Origin: Pseudomonas fulva 12-X
Lineage (GTDB): Bacteria > Pseudomonadota > Gammaproteobacteria > Pseudomonadales > Pseudomonadaceae
Length of the DNA stretch: 64,000 nt
Direction of reading: 5' to 3'
Assembly (NCBI RefSeq): GCF_000213805.1
Contig: NC_015556.1
Location: 2,108,001 to 2,172,000 of the forward strand
This document shows positions 26,764 to 36,080 of this stretch, piece after piece. The position numbers and the translations under genes were made by a program. Every line of letters begins with the position of its first letter. The first letter of the stretch is position 1. A model generated the notes under the pieces. The model was given only the letters and a program-made list of their open reading frames with translations, had not been told where the DNA came from and searched no databases.

Positions 26764-27594
26764 ATGAACCTGTCCGATCCCAAGCAACTCTCCACCTTGC
26801 TCGAAGGCCTGCTGCTGGCTTCCGGCAAGCCGCTGTCGCTCGAGCGGATCATGGAGCTGTTCGAGGAAGCCGAGCGCCCCGAAGCCGATGTGTTTCGCAA
26901 GGCGCTGGCGATTCTCGGGGGCAGTTGCAAGGGCCGCGCCTTCGAGCTCAAGGAAGTGGCTTCCGGCTATCGCCTGCAGATTCGCGACACCTTCTCGCCC
27001 TGGGTTGGCCGCCTCTGGGAAGAGCGCCCGCAGCGTTATTCCCGCGCCATGCTGGAAACCCTGGCGCTGATCGCCTACCGCCAACCCATCACCCGTGGCG
27101 AGATCGAGGAAATCCGTGGCGTGGCGGTGAACAGCCAGATCGTCAAGACGCTGCAGGAGCGCGAGTGGATCCGCGTGGTCGGCTACCGTGACGTGCCCGG
27201 CCGGCCCGCCATGTTCGCCACCACCAAGGGCTTTCTCGACCACTTCAACCTGAAAAACCTCGACGAGCTGCCGCCGCTGGCTGCGCTGCGTGAGCTGGAG
27301 CCCGAACCGGTGCTGGCTCAGGGCGACGATGACCCGGCGGTGCCACACAGCCTGCAGGCGCGCGCCGATCTGGCCCTGGCGGACGAAGATTCCGAGCAGG
27401 AAATCGATGCCCAGGCCAAGGCTGAAACCAGCTTCGGTTCGCTGCTCGCTGAGCTGGACGCCATGGAGCAGGGCCTGAAAACCGACTTCGATGACTTGGC
27501 GCGGGAGGGCGATGAGTCGAACCCGGATGCGCCGGAAACGGTCTCTAGCGCTGTGGACGATCCGTCCACCAGCGAGCGTGAAGAGACTTCATGA
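26764..27594 (+). CDS. scpB: Segregation and condensation protein B
   Basis: A 276-residue ScpB, the second non-SMC subunit of the condensin complex. Two winged-helix domains are visible in residues 1-170 (LEGLLLASGKPLSLERIMELF; ETLALIAYRQPITRGEIEEIRGVAVNSQIVKTLQEREWIRVVG; TTKGFLDHFNLKNLDELPPL). A 100-residue acidic and Ser-rich tail follows; this is longer than in Bacillus and probably disordered. Its stop overlaps the DUF1289 start by four bases (ATGA), so the two are translationally coupled. Confidence 0.93.
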   Translation: MNLSDPKQLSTLLEGLLLASGKPLSLERIMELFEEAERPEADVFRKALAILGGSCKGRAFELKEVASGYRLQIRDTFSPWVGRLWEERPQRYSRAMLETLALIAYRQPITRGEIEEIRGVAVNSQIVKTLQEREWIRVVGYRDVPGRPAMFATTKGFLDHFNLKNLDELPPLAALRELEPEPVLAQGDDDPAVPHSLQARADLALADEDSEQEIDAQAKAETSFGSLLAELDAMEQGLKTDFDDLAREGDESNPDAPETVSSAVDDPSTSEREETS

Positions 27595-27770
27595 AAGACC
27601 CCTGCATCAGCGTCTGCAAATTCGATGACGGCATCTGCCTGGGCTGCGGGCGCAGCAAGGCGGAAATCAAGGCCTGGAAGAAACTCGACAAGGCCGAGCG
27701 GCGCCTGGTCGCCGCCGAGGCCGACATGCGCCTGCTGGCCATGGGATCGAAGGCGCGCCGCAAACGCTAG
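27591..27770 (+). CDS. DUF1289 family small cysteine protein
   Basis: A 59-residue protein beginning MKDPCISVCKFDDGICLGCGRSK. The C5, C9, C16 and C19 spacing (CxxxC...CxxC) is the DUF1289 signature, presumably metal-binding, followed by a basic helix and a MRLLAMGSKARRKR tail. Function is unknown. It overlaps the end of scpB (ATGA) and would be missed by a long-ORF filter. Widely conserved among proteobacteria. Confidence 0.9.
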   Translation: MKDPCISVCKFDDGICLGCGRSKAEIKAWKKLDKAERRLVAAEADMRLLAMGSKARRKR

Positions 27771-27911
27771 GCGCCGACCAGCGGTCAGGCGCTAGACCGC
27801 TCGCAGGCTATGCTCTGCTGCCAGGTGCTTCCAGCGCCTGATCCGCGTATGATGCGCGCCCCTTCGACGACTTGATCGTCCCATCACCAGAAAACACCGG
27901 GAGGTGCCCAG

Positions 27912-29066
27912 ATGAGTGAAACTGAAGAATACAGCCCCGCTGGCGAAAAACTGCAGAAGGTCCTGGCACGCATGGGCCTGGCCTCGCGCCGCGAAATCGA
28001 ATCCTGGATCACCGCCGGCCGCGTCAAGGTCAATGGCAACGACGCCAGCCTCGGCCAGCGTGTCGATCTGCATGACGCCATCTCTGTCGACGGTCGTTTG
28101 TTGCGCCGCGAAGAAGCGACGGAAACCGTGCGCCGCGTGCTGATATACAACAAGCCCGATGGCGAGATCTGCACCCGTGACGACCCGGAAGGCCGCCCCA
28201 CGGTATTCGACCGTCTGCCACGCCCGAAAGACGGCCGCTGGATCAATATCGGTCGCCTGGACATCAACACCACCGGTCTGCTGATGTTCACCACCGACGG
28301 CGAATTGGCCAACCGCCTGATGCACCCGTCTTACCAGATGGACCGCGAGTACGCCGTGCGCGTACGTGGTGAAGTCGACGAGGAGATGATCGAGCGCCTC
28401 AAGGCGGGCGTGATGCTTGAGGACGGCCCGGCCAAGTTCACCGATATCCAGGAAGCGCCAGGCGGCGAAGGTTTCAACCACTGGTACCACTGCGTGGTCA
28501 TGGAAGGTCGCAACCGCGAAGTACGCCGTTTGTGGGAATCCCAGGGGCTGGTGGTCAGCCGTCTGAAGCGCGTGCGCTTCGGCCCGGTGTTCATGACTTC
28601 CGATCTGCCCATGGGCCGCTGGCGCGAAATGGGTCAGCGCGAAGTCGACATCCTCAGTGAAGAGGTCGGCCTCAAGCCGGTCGCTTTGCCGGAGATGAAG
28701 GAAAAGACCCGCGAAAAACTAGACCGCATGCAGCGCAAGGCCGCCAAGCCGGTTGGCCGTGGTGAGCGCCCGGGGCGCACCTTGCGTCCCGCCAACGGTA
28801 GTCCTGCCCAGGGCTCCGGTCGCGGTACTCGTGAGGAGAAAGGCGAGCGCCCAAGCCGCGCCCCGCGCACGCCACGTGCCGATTCGGCTCGCGGTACGCC
28901 GGTTGCCGAGCGCCCGCGGGATGTCGGCAAGAAGCCGGGCAAGCCGCGTGGCGAATCCGCTGAACGTGCGCCGCGCAAGCCGGTTGGTGGCGATAATCGC
29001 CGCAGCCGCCCGGCGGGCGATGGCCAGCGTCCGGGCTTCGGTCGCGGCAGCCGCAAGCCGCAGTGA
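27912..29066 (+). CDS. rluB: 23S rRNA pseudouridine(2605) synthase RluB
   Basis: A 384-residue pseudouridine synthase of the RsuA/RluB/E/F group. An N-terminal S4 domain ([31 protein letters not shown] at 14-44) is followed by the catalytic [27 protein letters not shown], with the catalytic Asp in RLD. It modifies U2605 of 23S rRNA. The C terminus (about 130 residues from residue 255) is a basic Arg/Gly/Pro/Lys-rich low-complexity tail. A strong terminator follows. Start ATG 27912 has GGGAGGTG upstream. Confidence 0.94.
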   Translation: MSETEEYSPAGEKLQKVLARMGLASRREIESWITAGRVKVNGNDASLGQRVDLHDAISVDGRLLRREEATETVRRVLIYNKPDGEICTRDDPEGRPTVFDRLPRPKDGRWINIGRLDINTTGLLMFTTDGELANRLMHPSYQMDREYAVRVRGEVDEEMIERLKAGVMLEDGPAKFTDIQEAPGGEGFNHWYHCVVMEGRNREVRRLWESQGLVVSRLKRVRFGPVFMTSDLPMGRWREMGQREVDILSEEVGLKPVALPEMKEKTREKLDRMQRKAAKPVGRGERPGRTLRPANGSPAQGSGRGTREEKGERPSRAPRTPRADSARGTPVAERPRDVGKKPGKPRGESAERAPRKPVGGDNRRSRPAGDGQRPGFGRGSRKPQ

Positions 29067-29082
29067 CAAGCTGACAGCCGAC

Positions 29083-29120
29083 AAAAAAAGGGCCCCGATC
29101 CTCACGAACGGGGCCCTTTT
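29083..29120 (+). terminator. Strong Rho-independent terminator after rluB
   Basis: A run of seven A, an 8-bp stem (GGGCCCCG 29090-29097 with CGGGGCCC 29109-29116) and a T tract. Symmetry suggests it also works for the convergent diguanylate cyclase gene on the other strand. Confidence 0.93.
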
Positions 29121-29142
29121 CAATGGATGGCGATCAGGTGGC

Positions 29143-30066
29143 TTAGACCGCCATGGCCAGGCAGTTGCGGCCGCTACGCTTGGCGCTGTATAGCGCCTTG
29201 TCGGCGCGATTGAGCAGGCCATCCACCGACTCGCCGAGCTCCAGGGTGGCGCAACCCAGGCTGATGGAAATCTGCACTGGCCGGCCCTGGGCCACGCACT
29301 GTAGGCCCAATACCGATTCGCGCAGGCGCTCGCCGACCAGTTGCGCACCCTCGCGCGGCGTGGCGGAGAGCAGTACCAGAAACTCCTCGCCACCATAGCG
29401 GAACACCATGTCGATGTTGCGCAGCTGATCCTTGATGGTGGTGGCCACGGCCTTGAGCACTTCGTCGCCGGCGCTATGGCCGTGCTCGTCGTTGATGCCC
29501 TTGAAGTGGTCGATGTCCAGCATCAGCAGCGACATCGGCTGGCCGTTGCGGCGTGCCAGCTCGATCTCACGGCCCAGCACCTGGTCCATGGCGATGCGGT
29601 TGCCGGTGTTGGTCAGTGGATCGCGCAGCGCGCTCTGGATCGCCACGCGGTAGAGCAGGGCGTTGCGCAGCGGATACATAAGGCTGGCCAGCAGGGATTC
29701 GAGCTGCGCCAGTTCATGATCGGAAAAGCGCTGACGGCGACGGAAGGTCAGCTCGCCCAGGTACTCGCTCTCGTGGCTGAGGCGGTAGGTGGCCGAGTGA
29801 TTGGCCTGTTGGCCGAAGTCTAGGCGCAGGTCGCTGCTCGAGTGCTGATAGCCCAGCGAGTCCACCGGGACCAGGTGCTGCAGCTCGCGGAAGAATGTGG
29901 CCAGGATACGCTCGGCGTCCAGGCTGGTCTGCAGTTGCAGGCCGAGGCGCTGGCGCAGCTGCGCCAGGCTGACCGGGCGGGTCTGCTCCTTGCGCGACGA
30001 AGCGCCGAGGCGCTGCACTTTGGCGGCGTCGAAATCGATGGTGTTTTTCTGGCTGGGTGGGACCAT
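29143..30066 (-). CDS. Diguanylate cyclase with GAF-like N-terminal domain
   Basis: A 307-residue protein that makes cyclic di-GMP. The catalytic GGDEF domain (about 146-307) contains DPLTNTGNRIAMD, LLMLDIDHFKGINDEHGHSAGDEVL and the active site GGEEF. No inhibitory-site RxxD is seen directly before the active site (the residues are DMVFRYGGEEF). The N-terminal part (about 30-145) looks like a GAF-type sensory domain without membrane segments, so the protein is probably cytoplasmic. It is alone on the minus strand, converging with rluB. Confidence 0.92.
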   Translation of the reverse strand: MVPPSQKNTIDFDAAKVQRLGASSRKEQTRPVSLAQLRQRLGLQLQTSLDAERILATFFRELQHLVPVDSLGYQHSSSDLRLDFGQQANHSATYRLSHESEYLGELTFRRRQRFSDHELAQLESLLASLMYPLRNALLYRVAIQSALRDPLTNTGNRIAMDQVLGREIELARRNGQPMSLLMLDIDHFKGINDEHGHSAGDEVLKAVATTIKDQLRNIDMVFRYGGEEFLVLLSATPREGAQLVGERLRESVLGLQCVAQGRPVQISISLGCATLELGESVDGLLNRADKALYSAKRSGRNCLAMAV

Positions 30067-30313
30067 TTTTGTGAACCTCTGGCGCTTCGTTGCAGCTTGC
30101 AGGCTACAGAGCTAATTTCGTGCCAGTCTTCAAAGCCGTTTTAAAAGCCTTGCGGTTCAACAGGTTGCAACGGTTAGATAGCGGCAGAGGGCCATTGATG
30201 GCAATCCGCCGTCAGAATGACGGCAAGGTATTGCCGCTCGGAAAGATTCCGCGACAATTTAACGTCGCGGCGGTGCTGGCAGCCGATAAACGGCAGGGAT
30301 GGGGCAAAAGCGG

Positions 30314-31054
30314 TTACTGAGCGTCGAATGCCTGGCCATTGATGCCCTGGCTGTCCGGCCCCATCAGGTACAGGTAGACCGGCATGATGTCCTCCGGCGC
30401 AGGCCGGGTCTGCGGATCTTCGCCAGGATAGGCCTGGGCACGCATGTCGGTGCGGGTACCGCCCGGGTTGACGCTGTTGGCGCGGATCGCGGTGATGCCT
30501 TCGATCTCGTCGGCCATTACCTGCATCAGCCCTTCGGTGGCGAACTTGGACACCGCATAGGCGCCCCAGTAGGCACGGCCCTTGCGGCCGACGCTGCTGG
30601 AGGTGAATACCACCGAAGCATCGGCGGACAGCTTGAGCAGCGGCAACAGCGTGCTGGTCAGCATGAACATCGCGTTGACGTTGACCTGCATGACGCGCAT
30701 GAAATTATCGCCGGACAGCTGCTCCAGGGGCGTACGTGGGCCAATGATCGAGGCGTTGTGCAGCAGGCCGTCGAGCTTGCCAAATTCCTTTTCGACCATC
30801 GCCGCCAGCTCGTCGTACTGGTGCGGCAGCGCCGTTTCCAGATCGAACGGAATCACCACCGGCTGTGGGTGGCCCGCCTGCTCGATGGCGTCATAGGTGC
30901 GCGCCAGGTTTTCTTCGCTCCTGCCCAGCAGCAGCACGGTGGCGCCATGGGCGGCGTAGGTACGCGCCGCAGCGGCGCCGATGCCGCGGCCGGCGCCGGT
31001 CACCAGGATCACGCGATCCTTGAGCAGGTCGGGGCGGGCGCTGTAATCGAACAT
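30314..31054 (-). CDS. yciK: YciK family short-chain dehydrogenase
   Basis: A 246-residue SDR of the YciK type. NAD(P)-binding TGAGRGIGAA (about 20-29), catalytic YWGAYAVSKFA (Tyr and Lys, about 163-173) and NPGGTRTDMRAQAYPGED are all present. In pseudomonads it lies downstream of mupP and ubiG; the substrate is unknown. Here the VOC gene is between it and mupP; the gap to the VOC gene is 11 bp, so mupP, VOC gene and yciK form one unit. It starts MFDYSARPDLLKDRVILVTGAG, the usual YciK start. Confidence 0.92.
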   Translation of the reverse strand: MFDYSARPDLLKDRVILVTGAGRGIGAAAARTYAAHGATVLLLGRSEENLARTYDAIEQAGHPQPVVIPFDLETALPHQYDELAAMVEKEFGKLDGLLHNASIIGPRTPLEQLSGDNFMRVMQVNVNAMFMLTSTLLPLLKLSADASVVFTSSSVGRKGRAYWGAYAVSKFATEGLMQVMADEIEGITAIRANSVNPGGTRTDMRAQAYPGEDPQTRPAPEDIMPVYLYLMGPDSQGINGQAFDAQ

Positions 31055-31065
31055 GGGATTTCTCT

Positions 31066-31503
31066 TTAATCAGGAGTATGGGAAAGAGCGGGGTCGGCTG
31101 TGAAGCCCCGGCAGACCGCCGCCAGTTTGTGCCCGTCCGGGTCGCGGACGTAAGCACTGAAGAAGTCGGCGCCATAATGCAGGCGCAAGCCGGGCGGGCC
31201 GTCGCAACGGCCTCCGTGGGCCAGGGCAGCCTGATGAAAGTCGCGTACCGCCTGCCAGCTGTGGGCGCGCAGGGCGATCATGCTGCCATTGCCGATGCTC
31301 GGTGGCTCACCGTTGAACGGCTTGCAGAGCCACAGGGCCAGTTCTTCACGGCCATCGTCCAGGTAGGTGCCCCAGCCGATCCAGTCGTCCCAGCCGTCGC
31401 CGCCTGGCGTGCAGCGCTGCAGCCCAAGCGGCGCCAGGGCTGCATCGTAGAATCGCGCGGCGCGTTGCAGATCACTGCAGCCAAGGCTGAGGTAGCTGAA
31501 CAT
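31066..31503 (-). CDS. VOC family protein (glyoxalase/bleomycin-resistance fold)
   Basis: A 145-residue vicinal-oxygen-chelate protein starting MFSYLSLGCSDLQRAARFYDAALAPLGLQ, then LWLCKPFNGEPPSIGNGSMIALRAHSWQAVRDFHQAALAHGG and YGADFFSAYVRDPDGHKLAAVCRGF. These are the paired beta-alpha-beta-beta-beta modules of the VOC fold. The reaction is unknown. It lies nine bases downstream of mupP and 11 bases upstream of yciK. From memory, the yciK-mupP pair is direct in P. aeruginosa, so this gene would be an insertion. Confidence 0.86.
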   Translation of the reverse strand: MFSYLSLGCSDLQRAARFYDAALAPLGLQRCTPGGDGWDDWIGWGTYLDDGREELALWLCKPFNGEPPSIGNGSMIALRAHSWQAVRDFHQAALAHGGRCDGPPGLRLHYGADFFSAYVRDPDGHKLAAVCRGFTADPALSHTPD

Positions 31504-31512
31504 CAGGCGTCC

Positions 31513-32184
31513 TCAGCAGCTGCACAGCGCCTGATCGAGCACCTTGCGCAGTTCCAGCGGATGGTCGATGACCACGTCGGCGCCCCAGTGGCGGGGGTTA
31601 TCGTCGGGGTGAATGTAGCCGTAGGTGACCGCCGCGGTCTTGGTACCGGCGTCGCGACCGGACTCGATGTCGCGCAGGTCGTCGCCGACAAACAGCACGC
31701 TGGCAGGATCCAGCTTGAGGGTCGAGCAGGCCAGGATCATCGGCTCCGGATCGGGTTTGCTGCGCGTCACGTGATCCGGGCAGATCAGGATCGAGGAGCG
31801 CTCGGCCAGGCCCAGGCGCTGCATGATCGGCTCGGCGAAACGCAGCGGCTTGTTGGTGACCACGCCCCAGATCAGCTTGGCCCGCTCGATGTCTTCAAGC
31901 AGCGGCTCGATGCCCTCGTAGGGACGGGTCAGCACGGCACAGTGATCCTGGTAGCGCTCCAGGAATTCCAGGCGCAAGGCTTCGAACTCCGGGCTCATCG
32001 GGTCGATGTCGAAAGCGTTGAGGATCATCGCCCGCGCGCCGCCGGAGACGTGGTCGCGAATCAGCTTTTCCGCCACCGGCGGCAGCCCGCGCTCGGCACG
32101 CATGGCCTGGCAGATGGCGATGAAGTCCGGCGCGCTGTCGAGCAGCGTGCCATCCATGTCGAAAAGAACCGCGCGCAAGCGCAT
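31513..32184 (-). CDS. mupP: N-acetylmuramic acid 6-phosphate phosphatase MupP
   Basis: A 223-residue HAD-superfamily phosphatase. Motif I is DMDGTLLDS (about 9-17), motif II VVTNKP, motif III with K in SKPDPEP and motif [18 protein letters not shown]. In P. aeruginosa and P. putida MupP works in peptidoglycan recycling and is encoded beside ubiG and yciK; the context fits. It has been annotated as phosphoglycolate phosphatase elsewhere. Start ATG 32184 has GGAGG six bases upstream; a longer frame from 32304 has none. Head of the mupP-VOC-yciK unit. Confidence 0.92.
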   Translation of the reverse strand: MRLRAVLFDMDGTLLDSAPDFIAICQAMRAERGLPPVAEKLIRDHVSGGARAMILNAFDIDPMSPEFEALRLEFLERYQDHCAVLTRPYEGIEPLLEDIERAKLIWGVVTNKPLRFAEPIMQRLGLAERSSILICPDHVTRSKPDPEPMILACSTLKLDPASVLFVGDDLRDIESGRDAGTKTAAVTYGYIHPDDNPRHWGADVVIDHPLELRKVLDQALCSC

Positions 32185-32533
32185 CAGGCCTCCTTGGGGA
32201 TTCGAGTCGTAGCGTTGGCGTGTGCCCGCATTGGCATGAGCAGCGGGCGTGGGACGCATGTTGCCAGTTTCCGTCGCCGGGTGGGGGTACACAGATTCAC
32301 TCACTGTATGTCACTTTGTCGCAGTGTGCAGCTGAACGATCCATTGGGCGCGTCCGGCTGGGCTATGCATCACGAGCCTGGAGGCTGACTGTGGCGCGCA
32401 AGGGCTTTGACATCACTCTTTTTGCCGACTCGCCCGTGCCGGCCGCCTGGGCGCTATGATGCTGGACCGCCACCCAGCGAAGCCGGGGCATCAGTCCAGG
32501 CGCGGACCAAGCGTCTCAACTTCGAGCATCGTG
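32185..32533. other. Divergent intergenic region, about 350 bp
   Basis: Upstream region of both mupP (minus) and the class V aminotransferase gene (plus). No protein gene, hairpin or known operator could be recognised. A TTGACA at 32407-32412 lacks a matching -10 at 16-18 bases. Probably carries both promoters. Confidence 0.4.
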
Positions 32534-33766
32534 ATGAAAGCTACTTTCTTGCCAATCAATCCTCCCCAACGCCTACTCATGGGCCCCGGCCCGATCAATG
32601 CCGACCCGCGGGTGCTGCGCGCCATGTCCAGCCAGTTGATCGGCCAGTACGACCCGGCCATGACCGGCTACATGAACGAAGTGATGGCCCTGTATCGCGG
32701 CGTGTTCCGCAGCGCCAATGCCGCCACCTTGCTGGTCGACGGCACTTCGCGCGCCGGCATCGAGGCCATCCTGGTGTCGGCGATTCGCCCGGGTGACAAG
32801 GTGCTGGTGCCGGTATTCGGTCGTTTCGGCCATCTGCTTTGCGAAATCGCCCGACGCTGCCGCGCCGAGGTGCACAGCATCGACGTGCCGTGGGGCGAAG
32901 TGTTCAGTGCGCAGCAGATCGAGGATGCGATCAAGCAGGTCAAGCCGCGCCTGCTGCTGACCGTGCAGGGCGACACCTCGACCACCATGCTGCAGCCGCT
33001 GGCCGAGCTGGGCGAAATTTGCCGCCGCCACGGCGTGCTGTTCTACACCGACGCCACCGCCTCCCTAGGCGGTAATGCCCTGGAAACCGACGCCTGGGGG
33101 CTGGATGCGGTCTCCGCCGGCCTGCAGAAGTGCCTCGGTGGGCCATCCGGCACCGCGCCGATCACCCTGAGTGCGGCGATGGTCGATGTGGTCCGCCGCC
33201 GCGCCCACGTGGAGGCCGGCATCCGCACCGACGCCCATCGCGACGGTGAGGACGAGATGATCTACTCCAACTATTTCGACCTCGGCATGATCCTCGACTA
33301 CTGGGGCCCCGAGCGCCTCAACCACCACACCGAAGCCACCTCGGCGCTGTTCGGCGCCCGCGAGTGCGCTCGTGTGCTGCTCGAAGAAGGCCTGGACGCT
33401 GCCATCGCCCGCCACAAGCTGCATGGCGACGCGCTGCTCAAGGGCATTCAGGGCATGGGCCTGGAGACTTTCGGCAATCTCGAACACAAGATGAACAACG
33501 TGCTGGGTGTGGTGATTCCCGAAGGTGTGCACGGCGAGCAGGTACGCCAGATTCTGCTGCAGGACTTCGGCATCGAGATCGGCACCTCCTTCGGGCCACT
33601 GGCCGGCAAGATCTGGCGCATCGGCACCATGGGCTACAACGCCCGCAAGGATTGCGTGATGCAGACCCTCAGCGCCCTGGAGGCGGTGCTCAATCGCCTC
33701 GGTGTGCGTACCACCCAGGGTGTGGCCATGCAGGCCGCGTGGGATTACTACGGCGAGTCCATCTGA
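32534..33766 (+). CDS. Class V aminotransferase, ureidoglycine/alanine-glyoxylate transaminase-like
   Basis: A 410-residue pyridoxal-phosphate aminotransferase. It has LLMGPGPINADPRVLRAM (about 15-32), VQGDTSTTML (cofactor/substrate binding), FYTDATASLGGNAL and the cofactor lysine K199 in GLQKCLGGPSG. The type resembles PucG-like (S)-ureidoglycine:glyoxylate aminotransferases and alanine-glyoxylate aminotransferases. No other purine or allantoin genes lie nearby, so the true amino donor is unknown. It is inserted between mupP and ubiG and converges with ubiG over a perfect palindrome. ATG 32534 is chosen, as the earlier frame has no typical start. Confidence 0.85.
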   Translation: MKATFLPINPPQRLLMGPGPINADPRVLRAMSSQLIGQYDPAMTGYMNEVMALYRGVFRSANAATLLVDGTSRAGIEAILVSAIRPGDKVLVPVFGRFGHLLCEIARRCRAEVHSIDVPWGEVFSAQQIEDAIKQVKPRLLLTVQGDTSTTMLQPLAELGEICRRHGVLFYTDATASLGGNALETDAWGLDAVSAGLQKCLGGPSGTAPITLSAAMVDVVRRRAHVEAGIRTDAHRDGEDEMIYSNYFDLGMILDYWGPERLNHHTEATSALFGARECARVLLEEGLDAAIARHKLHGDALLKGIQGMGLETFGNLEHKMNNVLGVVIPEGVHGEQVRQILLQDFGIEIGTSFGPLAGKIWRIGTMGYNARKDCVMQTLSALEAVLNRLGVRTTQGVAMQAAWDYYGESI

Positions 33767-33775
33767 GGTGCGAAC

Positions 33776-33795
33776 GGCCGCCGACGTCGGCGGCC
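33776..33795. terminator. Palindromic terminator-like hairpin between convergent genes
   Basis: GGCCGCCGACGTCGGCGGCC is a perfect 20-bp palindrome in the 47-bp gap between the aminotransferase and ubiG stops. There is no T tract, so it may be a processing or bidirectional pause site and not a classic terminator. Confidence 0.5.
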
Positions 33796-33813
33796 TGAGG
33801 GGAGGGCCGGCGT

Positions 33814-34512
33814 TCAGTCGGCCTTGCGGGTGTGCATCATGTAGTTGACGTCGACGTCGTTGGCCAGCTTGTAGTGCTTGGTCAGCGGGTTGTAGGTCAG
33901 GCCGATGATGTCCTTGGTTTCCAGACCCGCCTGACGGCTCCAGGCACCCAGCTCGGAAGGGCGGATGAATTTCTTGAAATCGTGGGTGCCGCGCGGCAGC
34001 AGGCGCAGGATGTACTCGGCGCCGATCACTGCGAACAGGTAGGCCTTGGGGTTGCGGTTGATGGTGGAGAAGAACACCTGGCCGCCGGGTTTGACCAGCT
34101 TGTGGCAGGCGCGAATCACCGAGGACGGATCCGGCACGTGCTCGAGCATTTCCAGGCAGGTGACCACGTCGAACTGGCCGGGCATTTCTTCGGCCATGGC
34201 TTCGGCGGTGATCTGCCGGTAATCCACTTCCACACCCGACTCGAGCTGGTGCAGGCGGGCCACGGCCAGCGGCGCCTCGCCCATGTCGATACCGGTCACG
34301 CTGGCGCCGCGCTGGGCCATGGCTTCACTGAGAATGCCGCCGCCACAGCCGACGTCGAGCACCTTCTTGCCGGCAAGACCGGCACGCTCGTCGATCCAGT
34401 TGACGCGCAGCGGGTTGATCTCGTGCAGCGGCTTGAACTCGCTTTCCTTGTCCCACCAGCGATGGGCGAGGGCTTCGAATTTGGCGATTTCAGCGTGGTC
34501 GACGTTGCTCAT
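33814..34512 (-). CDS. ubiG: Ubiquinone biosynthesis O-methyltransferase UbiG
   Basis: A 232-residue SAM-dependent methyltransferase that does both O-methylations of the ubiquinone ring. The SAM-binding motif [17 protein letters not shown] lies near 49-65, and the [13 protein letters not shown] and [13 protein letters not shown] segments are characteristic. The start [36 protein letters not shown] is the standard UbiG N terminus. Upstream (115 bp) is the divergent region before mtaD on the same strand. In P. aeruginosa it directly neighbours mupP; here they are separated. Confidence 0.95.
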   Translation of the reverse strand: MSNVDHAEIAKFEALAHRWWDKESEFKPLHEINPLRVNWIDERAGLAGKKVLDVGCGGGILSEAMAQRGASVTGIDMGEAPLAVARLHQLESGVEVDYRQITAEAMAEEMPGQFDVVTCLEMLEHVPDPSSVIRACHKLVKPGGQVFFSTINRNPKAYLFAVIGAEYILRLLPRGTHDFKKFIRPSELGAWSRQAGLETKDIIGLTYNPLTKHYKLANDVDVNYMMHTRKAD

Positions 34513-34627
34513 GGTTTTCCCTGAATAAAGCGAATGCGTATGACAGGACGCGCAGGGCGTCCATGTTGCCAGCTCTGCGCGGCGCGCTGCTGACCTGTGA
34601 TGTGTGACAGTTTGCCGTAGTTTGCGA

Positions 34628-35956
34628 TCAATGTGCCGGACGCCCGGCTATCTTTGCGCCCCATTGCTGCGTGGTGGCAATGATGCGTTCTTCGTCCAGG
34701 CGCGTCAGGCGGCCTTCGTCGAGCAGCGGCTTGCCGGCCACCCAGAGGTGCTCGACGCAGTGCCGCGAGGTGGCGTAGATCAGCTGCGAAACCGGATCGT
34801 ACACCGGCTGCTGGGCGAGGCCGCGCAGGTCGAAGGCGACGATGTCGGCGGCCTTGCCGAGCTCCAGCGAGCCGATTTCGCTTTCCAGGCCCAAGGCGCG
34901 GGCGCCGTTGAGGGTCGCCATGCGCAGCGCGCGGTGGGCATCCAGCGCGCTGGCCGAGCCGGCCACGGCCTTGGCCAGCAGGGCGGCGGTGCGGGTTTCG
35001 CCGAGCAGGTCGAGATCATTGTTGCTGGCTGCGCCGTCGGTGCCGATGGCCACGTTGACGCCGGCCTGCCAGAGCTTCTCGACCGGGCAGAAGCCGCTGG
35101 CCAGCTTAAGGTTGGATTCGGGGCAGTGGATCACGCTGCTGTTGGTGGCCACCAGCAGGGCGATGTCTTCGTCATCGATCTGCGTCATGTGCACGGCCTG
35201 GAAGCGCGGGCCCAGCAGGCCCAGGCGGTTCAGCCGCGCCAGAGGGCGCTCGCCGTGGTGCTCCAGGCTCTGCTGCACTTCGAAGGCGGTTTCATGGGCG
35301 TGCATGTGGATGCCGGCGTCCACTTCCTCGGCGAGGATGCGCAGTTTTTCCAGGTTCGCATCGCTGACCGTGTAGGGCGCATGGGGGCCGAAGGCGACGC
35401 TGATGCGCGGGTGGTGCTTCATGTCGTCGAACAGCGTCACGCCCTTGCGCAGCGCCTCGTCGGCATCCCGCGCGCCGGGGATGGCGAAATCCAGCACCGG
35501 GATGCTGATCTGCGCGCGCATGCCGCTGGCGTGCACCCGTTCGCAGGCCATCTCGGGAAAGAAGTACATGTCGGCGAAGCAGCTGATGCCGCTCTTTATC
35601 TGTTCGGCGATGGCCAGTTCGGTGCCGTCCTGCACGAACTGCTCATCGACCCATTTGGCTTCCGCCGGCCAGATGTGTTTCTCCAGCCATGTCATCAGCG
35701 GCAGGTCATCGGCCAGGCCGCGGAACAGGGTCATGGCGGCGTGGCCGTGGGCGTTGACCAAGCCGGGGGTCAGCAAGCGGCCGGGCAGTTCGCGAATTTC
35801 CGTCGCACCCTGGCGCAGGGCCTCGGCGCGTGGTGCGATCAGCGCGATGCGGCCATCGCGGATGCCCAGGCCATGCTCGTGGAGCACCACGCCGGCAGGC
35901 TCGACCGGTACCAGCCAGGTGGGCAGCAATAAGAGGTCGAGCGCAGCATCTGCCAT
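34628..35956 (-). CDS. mtaD: 5-methylthioadenosine/S-adenosylhomocysteine deaminase (TRZ/ATZ family)
   Basis: A 442-residue amidohydrolase. Metal ligands: NAHGH near 67-71, MHAHET (about 221-226), the HMTQID segment, and the Asp in [13 protein letters not shown] (about 307-319). In P. aeruginosa the orthologue deaminates 5-methylthioadenosine (MTA) to methylthioinosine, the first step of an alternative MTA salvage route that then needs MtnP and MtnA. Its position opposite the mtnA-like gene, 124 bp apart, fits this. Residue order and length are normal. Confidence 0.9.
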   Translation of the reverse strand: MADAALDLLLLPTWLVPVEPAGVVLHEHGLGIRDGRIALIAPRAEALRQGATEIRELPGRLLTPGLVNAHGHAAMTLFRGLADDLPLMTWLEKHIWPAEAKWVDEQFVQDGTELAIAEQIKSGISCFADMYFFPEMACERVHASGMRAQISIPVLDFAIPGARDADEALRKGVTLFDDMKHHPRISVAFGPHAPYTVSDANLEKLRILAEEVDAGIHMHAHETAFEVQQSLEHHGERPLARLNRLGLLGPRFQAVHMTQIDDEDIALLVATNSSVIHCPESNLKLASGFCPVEKLWQAGVNVAIGTDGAASNNDLDLLGETRTAALLAKAVAGSASALDAHRALRMATLNGARALGLESEIGSLELGKAADIVAFDLRGLAQQPVYDPVSQLIYATSRHCVEHLWVAGKPLLDEGRLTRLDEERIIATTQQWGAKIAGRPAH

Positions 35957-36080
35957 GGGCGGGTTTCCGTGGGCGAAAGCGCTGAGTCTATAGAGGAATG
36001 CCGCGGTCTTGAAGGTGCGCGGCGTGCGGCCGGCTGCCTGGCGGGCGTATACTGGCCGGCTTTCTAGGATGGAGTAGGTG

